The translations under genes and the position numbers were made by a program. The notes under the pieces were generated by a model, which worked only from the letters and a program-made list of their open reading frames with translations, ran no database searches and was not told the DNA's origin. Below are positions 1-6,390 of a stretch of DNA of 9,599 nucleotides, one piece after another (positions within the stretch are counted from its first letter, which is position 1; each line of letters starts with the position of its first letter). Source of the DNA: an uncultured Eubacteriales bacterium (GTDB lineage Bacteria > Bacillota > Clostridia > Oscillospirales > Oscillospiraceae); the NCBI GenBank assembly GCA_900553805.1, contig USEU01000068.1, positions 1 to 9,599 of the forward strand, given 5' to 3'.

Positions 1-3
1 ACA

Positions 4-46
4 CCCCACTTGCTAGATAGTATATCATACTGTCTAACAAATGGGG
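4..46. repeat. Long imperfect palindrome at the left edge
   Basis: The arms pair as follows: CCCCA (4-8) with TGGGG (42-46), TTG (10-12) with CAA (38-40), and TAGATAGTAT (14-23) with ATACTGTCTA (27-36, one G-T wobble). The loop is only 3 bases, and single mismatches sit at 9/41 and 13/37. It lies about 35 bp beyond the stop of the solute-binding-protein gene (minus strand). It could therefore be that operon's transcription stop, but no T-run follows inside the window. An operator or a recombination site are alternatives. The dyad is plain from the bases; the function is unknown. Confidence 0.6.
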
Positions 47-82
47 GGCAGTTCACACGTGCATTTCCGGGTGATTTTTGTT

Positions 83-1390
83 TCATTTCGATACGCTCAT
101 CTGTTCCAGCGAGTTTGCAAGATATATCTCGACGCGGAACTCGGCGCGGGTGATCTGGTCAGTAATGTCGGTTATCCACGCGTCGGACGCACCTAAATTC
201 TCCAACTGACTGCGGACCTTCTGGGAATCAATGTTATTGCAAATTTGCTCCCACATTGCCTCCACTGAACCCTTGACCCGGACGGGCCAGCCGTCCAAGA
301 GCAGATTATCGGTTTCTCCTATCTGCCATTGGTACTCTGAGAGTAAGAACATCCGCAAGAACTCATAGGCCGTCCTCGGGCTTTTGCAATCTGCACCGAT
401 TGCGCCGTAGTAATTTATCATCGCTGTTACTGTACCATCAGCAGCACGCAGAGGAATGGCGGTAAGCTCCTTGTCCTCCAGTTCAGAAATTCCATGGAGT
501 GACATCACATGGGGCAACCCCTCCAGATAACACGGGTACAATGTACGCTTCGAGGCAGGTGTCTTAACGTATCCCCAAATCGTCGAACTGCCTGACACAT
601 ACCCTTCCATGTCGTCCTCGTTTGCCATTTCGCGCAACTTCTGAAAACGGTCAAAGAACTCCTCTGCCTCGTTAAATGAGAGGGTTATCTTGCCAGTGTC
701 ATAGTCAATCAGACTGGAAAAGACCATTTCTGGGCGATACATTGCAGCCGAATTTGCAGTTAGTATCTTGGCAAGTAAAGAATCATCGGAGCGAATGACA
801 TAGTCCATTACTTCTGAAACAGTCATGTCCGCCTGAAGCTCCGAATTCACATCACTTGACAGGAAAAAACTGGAATTCAGATTAAAGCATATTGGCAGCA
901 AGAAACGTTTGCCTTCCACACAGCCAGCATCCATTACTATCTGCTGAAGGCCATCCTTGCCCAGTGCTTCGTCTTTATCGTAATACTGGGAAATATCCAA
1001 AAAATCGCCCTGACGCATGGCATAGGGGACACTCGTGATCAGCGGCTCGATTCCTTTGTTCCTCATTCCCTGACTCGCAAAGGATTTTGTTGGTAAAAGG
1101 AAAATATCCGGCCCCTCACCCCTCTCCATCAGCTCTTGCAGTTTCTCTGTACGTCGGGCACGATCCCGGTCACCAACAGGGAGAATTTCCAGATTGAAGG
1201 ATACGTTGGGGTGTTTCCAAGAGAATTCCTCTATTACCTCCTGAACGATTCTGTTCATCTCCATCTCCTGGGTTCTTTCCGTGACCACCCAAAGCACAGT
1301 CTCTGGCTCCTCCGCTGTCACCCAGGATCCACAGCCCAGCGCCAGCAGGAATATCATCGTCGCCACCGCCAGCCGCCGCAGGCTTTTCAT
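83..1390 (-). CDS. Extracytoplasmic solute-binding-protein-like protein (family 1 type)
   Basis: This is a 435-residue exported protein that resembles family 1 ABC-transporter binding proteins, which capture sugars or other solutes outside the membrane. It opens with a basic stretch (MKSLRR) and a hydrophobic core at about 8-19. Then comes either a poor lipobox (LALGC, Cys20) or a signal-peptidase I site (VTA before Glu27). The family-like early pattern follows: a beta strand (TVLWVV, 31-36), a helix, 'KHPNVSFNLEILP' (59-71) and 'GEGPDIFLLPT' (91-101). The length fits the family. ATG 1390 is preferred over the in-frame ATG at 1417, because it leaves an 11-bp gap after the upstream gene with a weak AAGAG site, whereas 1417 overlaps that gene and has no ribosome binding site. 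It shares an operon with the small secreted protein upstream. No permease or ATPase gene lies beside it in the window, so the ligand and even a transport role are unproven. The gene looks more AT-rich than its neighbours. Confidence 0.7.
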   Translation of the reverse strand: MKSLRRLAVATMIFLLALGCGSWVTAEEPETVLWVVTERTQEMEMNRIVQEVIEEFSWKHPNVSFNLEILPVGDRDRARRTEKLQELMERGEGPDIFLLPTKSFASQGMRNKGIEPLITSVPYAMRQGDFLDISQYYDKDEALGKDGLQQIVMDAGCVEGKRFLLPICFNLNSSFFLSSDVNSELQADMTVSEVMDYVIRSDDSLLAKILTANSAAMYRPEMVFSSLIDYDTGKITLSFNEAEEFFDRFQKLREMANEDDMEGYVSGSSTIWGYVKTPASKRTLYPCYLEGLPHVMSLHGISELEDKELTAIPLRAADGTVTAMINYYGAIGADCKSPRTAYEFLRMFLLSEYQWQIGETDNLLLDGWPVRVKGSVEAMWEQICNNIDSQKVRSQLENLGASDAWITDITDQITRAEFRVEIYLANSLEQMSVSK

Positions 1391-1401
1391 CGTCTCTTTT
1401 C

Positions 1402-1749
1402 TCAAGGAATCGGGCATGTATTTGATCTACTGATCACCATTTCGCCCCAGCTGCCGCAATTGGTGCACACATAAGTTGCGTAAGTTGTCTCAATCGTGTG
1501 ATAGTGCGGTGTTGTCGCGTAGCCTGTATTCGGGCACGCCGTCATGTACACCTGTGTTTTTTCCGTCCTCGTTGCCCCGGTGGGGACCATGGAGTTTAGG
1601 CCGCAGGAGCTGCAGGTTTTGCCGTCGGTGACGGGGTTGGAACTGACCGAGATGGAATCATCATCCGCATAAGCGGGCACCACTGCCGCTGCCATAAGCA
1701 GGACGGCGCAAAGGAGGCAGACAAATTTTTTGCAAGCGTGATTCTTCAT
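1402..1749 (-). CDS. Small secreted protein with paired CxxC motifs (zinc-ribbon-like)
   Basis: This 115-residue protein has a clear signal peptide: positive start MKNHACKK, hydrophobic core at about 9-24, and an AYA cleavage motif ending at residue 28. The mature part is about 87 residues. It carries CxxC at 46-49 (CSSC), Cys72, a His-x-His at 82-84, CxxC at 95-98 (CTNC) and Cys112 near the C-terminus. Two CxxC knuckles resemble a zinc ribbon, or alternatively disulfide pairs outside the cell. I recognise no named family. The start ATG 1749 has an AAAGGG ribosome binding site about 9 bases upstream. It is the first gene of an operon with the solute-binding-like protein, from a strong promoter carrying two dyads. 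A role in binding a metal or a cell-wall or surface ligand is a guess only. Confidence 0.75.
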   Translation of the reverse strand: MKNHACKKFVCLLCAVLLMAAAVVPAYADDDSISVSSNPVTDGKTCSSCGLNSMVPTGATRTEKTQVYMTACPNTGYATTPHYHTIETTYATYVCTNCGSWGEMVISRSNTCPIP

Positions 1750-1787
1750 TCTTTCATTCCCTTTCTAAAAATGTGTTAAATTTATCC

Positions 1788-1840
1788 TTCTACACCCGTA
1801 GAGCTACCATAATTCTACGAAATGTAGAAGCTTTTGTCAA
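1788..1840 (-). promoter_or_regulatory. Consensus promoter with two operator-like dyads
   Basis: On the minus strand the -35 is TTGACA (1835-1840), the spacer is 17 bp, and the -10 is TAGAAT (1812-1817), so this is close to a perfect sigma-A promoter. Dyad 1 (1813-1829), read on the minus strand, is TTCTACATTTCGTAGAA and covers the spacer and -10. Dyad 2 (1788-1803), read on the plus strand, is TTCTACACCCGTAGAG and lies in the leader upstream of the ribosome binding site. Both follow TTCTACA-N2/3-CGTAGA in opposite orientations, which points to one repressor binding twice. BlaI/MecI/CopY-family operators are built on TACA/TGTA half-sites, so the BlaI-type protein encoded upstream is a reasonable candidate; that link is inference. 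Confidence 0.72.
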
Positions 1841-1841
1841 G

Positions 1842-1887
1842 TAAAAAGAACGAAACCACCGCACGACTTTTTTCGCACGGTGGCTTC
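1842..1887 (-). terminator. Rho-independent terminator after the blaI-M56 operon
   Basis: A 10-bp stem (1878-1887 with 1852-1861, one G-T wobble) is followed on the minus strand by GTTCTTTTTAC. It sits 6 bases beyond the M56 stop codon. The T-run ends almost at the -35 box of the next promoter (1835-1840), so the two operons are packed with no spare sequence. Confidence 0.75.
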
Positions 1888-1892
1888 GGCTT

Positions 1893-2768
1893 TTATTCTA
1901 TCACTGCCGCGATGGCGGTCAGCTCCTGGAAGAACTGGTCCGCCGCCGAGTGGACGGACGGAGAATAGGCGGGCCGGGCATCCGTCAGGAAGCAGACCGA
2001 GGCCACCACTAGCGCCGCCAGGAACACCGGGGTCGCCCATCTGGGCGGCTTGCGATAGCACAGAACGGCGTGAATTCTGGTTTTCAGCCCATGGCTGCCG
2101 AAGCCGGGCACCGGCGCATTGGGCGCAGCGCAGGTGATCATCAGTCCGGCATACCGGCGGCGCTCCGCCGGGGTCAACTCCGACACTACCTTCTCGTCGC
2201 AGGCCAGCTCCACGTCCTGGCAGAACAGCCAATAGGCCAGCCACAGCAGCGGATGATACCAATACACGCTCAGCAGCACATAGGCCAGCGCCTTCCAGAC
2301 GGTATCGCCCCGCCGGATATGGGCGCGCTCGTGGGCCAGCACCAGCGCGGCATCCTCCGGCTGCAAGTCGGAGGGCAGGTAAATCCTGGGATGGACGAAG
2401 CCCATCACAAAGGGTGCAGGCAAATGGTCGCACCGCCACACATTTTCCTTCCACCATACCGCCTCCGCCAGTTTCCTGCGCAGACGGTACAGACGAATGC
2501 CGCCCCAGAGCGGCATAATGGCCACCCCCGTCAGCCAGGCCGCGCACAGCGGAAGCGCGGCAGGGACGGAAGGCAACCCTCGGGGCACCAGGCTGAGGCG
2601 GCTCTTCACCGTCACCGGGCAGAGCAGCCGCAGGGCCACCATGCCCCACAGCAGCACAACGTACCGCCTGGGGCACCGGGAGAGGACCAGCCGCAGCAAG
2701 CACAGGGCGGGTACCATCCATCCGGCGGCCAGACACATGGTCAGCATTCGGGAAAACAGGGCATTCAT
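1893..2768 (-). CDS. M56-family (BlaR1/MecR1-like) membrane metallopeptidase without sensor domain
   Basis: This 291-residue integral membrane zinc protease is like the signalling half of BlaR1/MecR1, which inactivates its partner repressor. Hydrophobic segments lie at about 8-30, 36-51, 70-88 and 158-183, with another at 246-262. The 'PFVMGFVHPRIYLP' block (119-132) precedes the zinc motif HERAH (146-150), and ELACDE (187-192) supplies the usual glutamate ligand. BlaR1 is roughly 580-600 residues and ends in a penicillin-binding sensor. Here only about 30 residues follow the last membrane segment, so no beta-lactam-binding domain exists. The start overlaps the blaI stop as ATGA, indicating translational coupling. 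The signal it senses is unknown; cell-envelope stress is a family-based guess. The gene is notably GC-rich. Confidence 0.87.
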   Translation of the reverse strand: MNALFSRMLTMCLAAGWMVPALCLLRLVLSRCPRRYVVLLWGMVALRLLCPVTVKSRLSLVPRGLPSVPAALPLCAAWLTGVAIMPLWGGIRLYRLRRKLAEAVWWKENVWRCDHLPAPFVMGFVHPRIYLPSDLQPEDAALVLAHERAHIRRGDTVWKALAYVLLSVYWYHPLLWLAYWLFCQDVELACDEKVVSELTPAERRRYAGLMITCAAPNAPVPGFGSHGLKTRIHAVLCYRKPPRWATPVFLAALVVASVCFLTDARPAYSPSVHSAADQFFQELTAIAAVIE

Positions 2769-3142
2769 GCTTCCTCTTCCCCCTCCGCGGGATATTCCGC
2801 GACAATTTTCCGCAGCGCGGCGACCTCCTTGGCGGTCAGCCGCTTCTTGGCGGTAAAGGCGGCAAGGAACGAAGGAAAGTCCCCGCCGAAATGGGAATCC
2901 ACATATTCCCGGCTCTGGTTGGAATAGAAATCCTGCCGGGTGATCCGGGAGGTGACGACGCCTCCGTTGGTCTCAAACAGCCCCTTGTTGCTCAGGCGCT
3001 TAAGCACGGTATAGGCCGTGGTCTTCTTCCAGTGAAAAACATCCTCGCATCTTCTGGCCAGGTCCGCCGCCGTGATCGGCTCATTTTCCCAAACGAGGTC
3101 CGCGAACTGACTTTCGATGGCGCCAAGCTGGTATTCGCGCAT
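2765..3142 (-). CDS. BlaI/MecI/CopY-family transcriptional repressor
   Basis: This is a 125-residue winged-helix regulator. The N-terminal domain shows the BlaI pattern: an 'AIESQFADLVWENEPITAADLA' type helix-turn (8-29), 'WKKTTAYTVLKRLSNKGLF' as recognition helix and turn (38-56), and a wing at about 60-75. The C-terminal dimerisation part has the family's 'FGGDFPSFLAAF' (85-96) followed by 'LTAKEVAALRKIVAE' (102-116). Length fits the family (about 120-130). An AAAGGATG ribosome binding site lies upstream, and a 17-bp-spaced promoter sits at 3167-3195. It is co-transcribed with the M56 protease through an ATGA overlap, the normal BlaI-BlaR1-type arrangement. I saw no dyad like those at 1788-1829 in its own promoter, so autoregulation is not evident from the bases. 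Confidence 0.9.
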   Translation of the reverse strand: MREYQLGAIESQFADLVWENEPITAADLARRCEDVFHWKKTTAYTVLKRLSNKGLFETNGGVVTSRITRQDFYSNQSREYVDSHFGGDFPSFLAAFTAKKRLTAKEVAALRKIVAEYPAEGEEEA

Positions 3143-3166
3143 GCTGCAATCATCCTTTCTGCCATA

Positions 3167-3195
3167 ATACTAGCCGCAAACCGTCAAAAAGTCAA
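3167..3195 (-). promoter_or_regulatory. Promoter of the blaI-M56 operon
   Basis: On the minus strand, TTGACT (3190-3195) and TAGTAT (3167-3172) are separated by 17 bp, with the blaI start 25 bp further on. The -35 box overlaps the stop codon of the MATE remnant (3192-3194). No obvious TACA/TGTA dyad overlaps it. Confidence 0.65.
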
Positions 3196-3662
3196 TAGCC
3201 CCCTTTGTGTAAAATCACGGAAAGTCCGGGTATCTCCCATAAAATCAGCGGCAGCAACGCCTGCCTTGCCATTGTTACGACCATGCTGCTCATTCCCATG
3301 GACAGCCCCTGCAAGCCCGCCGACATCACCAGCGCCGGGATGCTTGCCAGCCAGGCCAGGGCCATAACGCGCAGCGCCGGGGTACCGATCCGCAGCATAT
3401 GGTCGGATGCGTCAAAGATGCCCAGGACTGCCCCCGGCGCAAGCTCCAGCACCCCAAAGAACACCAGATAGAACAGCACGCTGAAGATCAGCGCCCACTT
3501 TACCGCGTCCGAAACGCGCTTTGCCGCGCTTTCATCGCCGCTTTTATTCGACACGCCGTAGTTGTATGCGACAATGGGGATCAGTCCGTTGTCGATGCCG
3601 TGAGCGCCCACCAGCCTGCTGACCCGCTCCGTGCCCAGCTTATTTTCTTCCAACGCGCTCAT
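3192..3662 (-). pseudogene. MATE-family efflux pump remnant (C-terminal half)
   Basis: The frame encodes 156 residues, against about 440-460 for a MATE (NorM/DinF-type) drug/Na+ antiporter. The core matches the second half of such pumps: 'NGLIPIVAYNYG' (25-36), membrane spans at about 55-76, 96-117 and 128-148, and 'GLQGLSMGMSSMVVTMARQALLPL' (116-139). Residues 1-20 do not look like MATE sequence, and the last 15 or so residues look scrambled. The first six or more membrane spans are missing, so it cannot be a working pump. It starts at the last bases of the upstream reductase (ATGA overlap), which may be a chance product of the deletion junction. I read it as a decayed fragment; a re-used short membrane protein is less likely. 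Confidence 0.62.
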
Positions 3663-4786
3663 TTCAGCTTTTCGGCGAAGTCCGCCATCATTTCGCTGAT
3701 CTTGATGCCCTGGGGGCAGACCTGCTCACAGGAGCGGCAGCCCAGGCAGGCGGTGGGCTTCTGGCTTTCGTCCAGGGCGCTGAGGGCCATGGGAGCGATA
3801 AAGCCGCCGCCGGAATAGATATGCTCGTTATACAGCTCGATCAGCCAGGGGATATTCAGGCCCTGGGGGCAATGGGTGGTGCAGTAGCGGCAGCCGGTGC
3901 AGGGCAGGGTGTTCTTGGAGGTCATCTCCCGGGCGATATCCAGCAGGGTGTCCCGCTCCGCCTGGGTGAGGGGGCGGCGGGTCTGGAAGGTGGCGATATT
4001 ATCCTTCATCTGCTCAAAGCTGGACATGCCGGACAGGATCATGGTCACGCCGGGGATGCCCTGGAGGAAGCGGAAAGCCCACTGGGGCAGCGTCCAATCC
4101 GGGTGGAGGGCCAGCAGCTTCTGCTCCTGCTCTTGAGGGAGCTTGCACAGGCTGCCGCCGCGCAGCGGCTCCATGACCCAGATGGGAAGACCATAGCGGT
4201 TCAGCAGCTCCACCTTGGCCTTGGCGTTCTGGAAGTTCCAATCCAGCCAGTTCAGCTGAATCTGGCAGAACTCCATGTCCTTACCGTAGGCGTCCAGGAA
4301 GCGCTGCATGGTCTCCAGATTACCGTGGGCAGAGAAGCCCAGATGGCGGATGCGGCCATTGCGCTTCTGCTCCATCAGGTATTCATAGGTCTTGTACTTG
4401 GGGTCCAGGTAGGCGTCGATGTTCATCTCGCACACGTTATGGAAGAGGTAGAAGTCAAAATACTCCACCCCGCAGCGCTTCAGCTGGGCCTCGAAAATCT
4501 CCTCCACCTTGCCCATATTGCTCAGGTCGTAGCCGGGAAACTTGGTGGTGAGGCAGAAGCTGTCCCTGGGATAGGCGGAAAGGGCCTGGCCGATGGACGG
4601 CTCGGAATTGCCGTCGTGGTAGCCCCAGGCGGTGTCATAGTAATTGACGCCCTGCTCCATGGCATAGGCCACCATTTGCTCCACGGCGCTCTGGTCCACG
4701 TCGCTGTACTTGCCCAGGTCGGGCAGGCGCATGCAGCCCATGCCCAGGCCGGAAAGGCTCAGATTCTGGAATTCATTGGTATACAT
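3659..4786 (-). CDS. Aldo/keto reductase with C-terminal 2x[4Fe-4S] ferredoxin module
   Basis: This is a 375-residue fusion. Residues 1-285 form an aldo/keto reductase TIM barrel with the whole catalytic tetrad: Asp51 and Tyr56 in 'YYDTAWGYHDGNSE', Lys82 in 'LTTKFPG' and His116 in 'YLFHNVCE'. The C-terminal part binds two 4Fe-4S clusters: Cys296, 299, 302, 306 (CxxCxxCxxxCP) and Cys347, 350, 353, 357 (same spacing). Such fusions occur in anaerobes and probably pass electrons between ferredoxin-type carriers and a carbonyl substrate; the substrate is unknown. ATG 4786 has an AGGAGGAG site 6 bases away. It follows the other reductase by 19 bp, so the two form an operon under the MerR-type promoter. 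The proteins are clearly related but diverged, so this is an old duplication or a heteromeric pair. Confidence 0.88.
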   Translation of the reverse strand: MYTNEFQNLSLSGLGMGCMRLPDLGKYSDVDQSAVEQMVAYAMEQGVNYYDTAWGYHDGNSEPSIGQALSAYPRDSFCLTTKFPGYDLSNMGKVEEIFEAQLKRCGVEYFDFYLFHNVCEMNIDAYLDPKYKTYEYLMEQKRNGRIRHLGFSAHGNLETMQRFLDAYGKDMEFCQIQLNWLDWNFQNAKAKVELLNRYGLPIWVMEPLRGGSLCKLPQEQEQKLLALHPDWTLPQWAFRFLQGIPGVTMILSGMSSFEQMKDNIATFQTRRPLTQAERDTLLDIAREMTSKNTLPCTGCRYCTTHCPQGLNIPWLIELYNEHIYSGGGFIAPMALSALDESQKPTACLGCRSCEQVCPQGIKISEMMADFAEKLK

Positions 4787-4805
4787 CTGTTTCTCCTCCT
4801 GTTCT

Positions 4806-5909
4806 TTAAGCGCCGAAGTATTCCGCGATTTTGGTCATACGGGTCATCTGCTCCACGCCGAAGGGGCAGCGGCTTTCACAGTGGCCGCATTGCAGGCAGG
4901 CGTCCGCCTTGGTGGAGAGCTTGTCATAATGGTTGGCGGCGATGCGGTCGCCTGCCAAGGCCAGGTCATAATATTTGTTCGCCAGGCCGATATCGATGCC
5001 CGCCGGGCAGGGCTGGCAATGGTTACAATAGACGCAGGTGCCGGAAACGGTATCGGCGGTGAAGGAGCCGATAATGGAATAATCCCGCTCCTGCTCGGTG
5101 GCCCGGGGGAACTCCAGCAGCTCGTCCAACTGCTCCATGGTCTGCACGCCGGGAACGGCCACCAGCACGCCGGGGCGGTCGATGGCGTATTGCAGGCACT
5201 GGCTGCGGCTGAGGGCCACGCCAAAGGGCGACTGATCCGCCTGCAGCAGCTGACCGGCGAAGAAGGGCTTCATCACGGAGATGCCCACGCCCTCCCGCTT
5301 GCAGCGCTTGAACAGGTCGAAACGCTCTTTCACGCTGCCGATGCCCAGCTCGTCCCCCTTCTCAAAATCGTAGGCAGGGTTGATGGAGAACATCATCATG
5401 TCGATCAGGCCGGTATCCAGAATGCGGTTGGCCACGCTGGGGGTGTGGGAGGAGAAGCCGATGTGGTGCACGACGCCCTGGGCCTTCAGCTCCTTCAGGT
5501 AGTCCACCAGGCCGATCTCGATCAGCTTGTCGAAGTCCTCCTGCTCGTCCACACAGTGCAGGAAGCCGAAATCCACATAGTCCGTGCCCAGGGTCTTCAG
5601 CTCCCAGGCGAAGGTTTTGCGGATGGTGTCAAAATCCCGGCACCAGCCGTATTCGCCCTTTTCGTCGTAGACCGCGCCGAAGTGCACCTGGAGAAAGACC
5701 TTGTCCCGCTGGCCCCGGATCGCCCGGCCAAAGGGCTCATACACCGCGCCGCCGGCGCAGAGGTCAAAGAAATTGATGCCGTTTTCGATGGCTTTGCGGA
5801 TGATGGCCTCGATCTGTGCCGGGGGCGTATGCTGGATGTTGCCCATACCAAGGCCGAGAACGCCAAATTTTTCCCGTTCGTTTCCGTGGGGAAGCTGCCG
5901 ATATTCCAT
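4806..5909 (-). CDS. Aldo/keto reductase-like ferredoxin fusion, catalytic Lys replaced by His
   Basis: The 367-residue protein has an aldo/keto reductase barrel (about 1-285) and a C-terminal double-cluster module: Cys292, 295, 298, 301 (CxxCxxCxxCP, one residue shorter than normal before the last Cys) and Cys338, 341, 344, 348. Tetrad positions are Asp49, Tyr57 and His118 ('FLHCVD'). The strand that normally reads 'ATK' is 'FLQVHFG', so His76 replaces the catalytic lysine. From memory some anaerobe members of this subfamily carry the same 'Q-x-H' pattern, so it may define a subgroup rather than a defect. The frame stays open upstream to 6527, but ATG 5909 is the true start: AAGGAGG lies 7 bases upstream, the promoter ends there, and the extension runs through merR. 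First gene of the two-reductase operon. Confidence 0.87.
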   Translation of the reverse strand: MEYRQLPHGNEREKFGVLGLGMGNIQHTPPAQIEAIIRKAIENGINFFDLCAGGAVYEPFGRAIRGQRDKVFLQVHFGAVYDEKGEYGWCRDFDTIRKTFAWELKTLGTDYVDFGFLHCVDEQEDFDKLIEIGLVDYLKELKAQGVVHHIGFSSHTPSVANRILDTGLIDMMMFSINPAYDFEKGDELGIGSVKERFDLFKRCKREGVGISVMKPFFAGQLLQADQSPFGVALSRSQCLQYAIDRPGVLVAVPGVQTMEQLDELLEFPRATEQERDYSIIGSFTADTVSGTCVYCNHCQPCPAGIDIGLANKYYDLALAGDRIAANHYDKLSTKADACLQCGHCESRCPFGVEQMTRMTKIAEYFGA

Positions 5910-5921
5910 GGAAAAACCTCC

Positions 5922-5948
5922 TTGACTTTTGTCTACAATTAGTATAAC
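5922..5948 (+). promoter_or_regulatory. Probable merR promoter, overlapping the divergent reductase promoter
   Basis: On the plus strand TTGACT (5922-5927) is followed by TATAAC (5943-5948, 15-bp spacer) or TAACAT (5945-5950, 17 bp); neither is ideal. It lies face to face with the reductase promoter, so a regulator bound there could affect both. The merR ribosome binding site GGGAGG is at 5978-5983. Confidence 0.4.
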
Positions 5949-5971
5949 ATTAAAGTAAAGTTTAAAGTCAA
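5941..5971 (-). promoter_or_regulatory. MerR-type promoter of the reductase operon (19-bp spacer)
   Basis: On the minus strand the boxes are TTGACT (5966-5971) and TATACT (5941-5946), with a spacer of exactly 19 bp. MerR-family activators work on promoters stretched to 19-20 bp by untwisting the DNA. The spacer and its edge contain a small dyad, TTAAA-N6-TTTAA (5950-5965). The adjoining divergent merR gene makes it the obvious regulator. Confidence 0.75.
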
Positions 5972-5990
5972 CCCCCTGGGAGGAAATTTT

Positions 5991-6389
5991 ATGTACAGCA
6001 TCAAAGAGGTCTCCGAAAAAATGAACCTGCCTGCCAGCACCATTCGGTACTATGACAGGCAGGGGATGCTCCCGTATATGAAGCGGACGGAATCGGGCTA
6101 CCGCAGCTTTTCCGAGGACGATATCAAAATGCTGAGCATGATCGAGTGCCTCAAGCGCACCAACATGCCCATCCGCGATATCCAGCAGTTCATCGTCTGG
6201 GTGCAGCAGGGCGACGCCACCTTGCAGCAGCGCTATGACATGTTCGTCGAGCGCAGAAAATCCGTAGAGGAGCAGATCAGCCAACTGCAAAAAACGCTGG
6301 AATTCATTGAATACAAGTGCTGGTACTACTCCACCGCCCTGGAAGCCGGCACCGAGGCCGTGCACCAAAAGGCAGAAAAAAGAGCATGA
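5991..6389 (+). CDS. MerR-family transcriptional regulator
   Basis: This is a 132-residue regulator. The N-terminal winged helix-turn-helix (1-70) has the family pattern 'YSIKEVSEKMNLPASTIRYY' (2-21), 'GMLPYMKRTESGYRSFSEDD' (25-44) and 'MIECLKRTNMPIRDIQQFI' (51-69). A helix at about 79-107 would form the dimer coiled coil. The short C-terminal tail has one Cys (109, in 'YKCWYY') and no large ligand domain or metal-site cluster, so the signal is unclear; carbonyl or oxidative stress is plausible given the target genes. GGGAGG lies 7 bases before the ATG. It is divergent from the reductase operon and probably activates it from the 19-bp-spacer promoter. It is the only plus-strand gene in the window. 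Confidence 0.9.
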   Translation: MYSIKEVSEKMNLPASTIRYYDRQGMLPYMKRTESGYRSFSEDDIKMLSMIECLKRTNMPIRDIQQFIVWVQQGDATLQQRYDMFVERRKSVEEQISQLQKTLEFIEYKCWYYSTALEAGTEAVHQKAEKRA

Positions 6390-6390
6390 C

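Noticed and set aside
1391..1417. Longer start (ATG 1417) for the binding-protein gene
   Set aside because: It overlaps the upstream gene by 16 bases, has no ribosome binding site, and adds nine residues ahead of a standard signal peptide.
1837..2927. Other long frames on both strands over the M56 gene
   Set aside because: High GC keeps several frames open; only the 1893-2768 frame has membrane helices and HERAH/ELACDE zinc motifs.
3143..3200. BlaI-type operator in the blaI promoter
   Set aside because: I looked for TACA/TGTA or TTCTACA-like dyads and found none convincing.
3821..5942. Two long plus-strand open frames (about 410 codons each) opposite the two reductases
   Set aside because: They are antisense mirrors of well-identified genes, with monotonous Gly/Ala/Val/Leu/His/Gln composition, no ribosome binding sites and no recognisable motifs.
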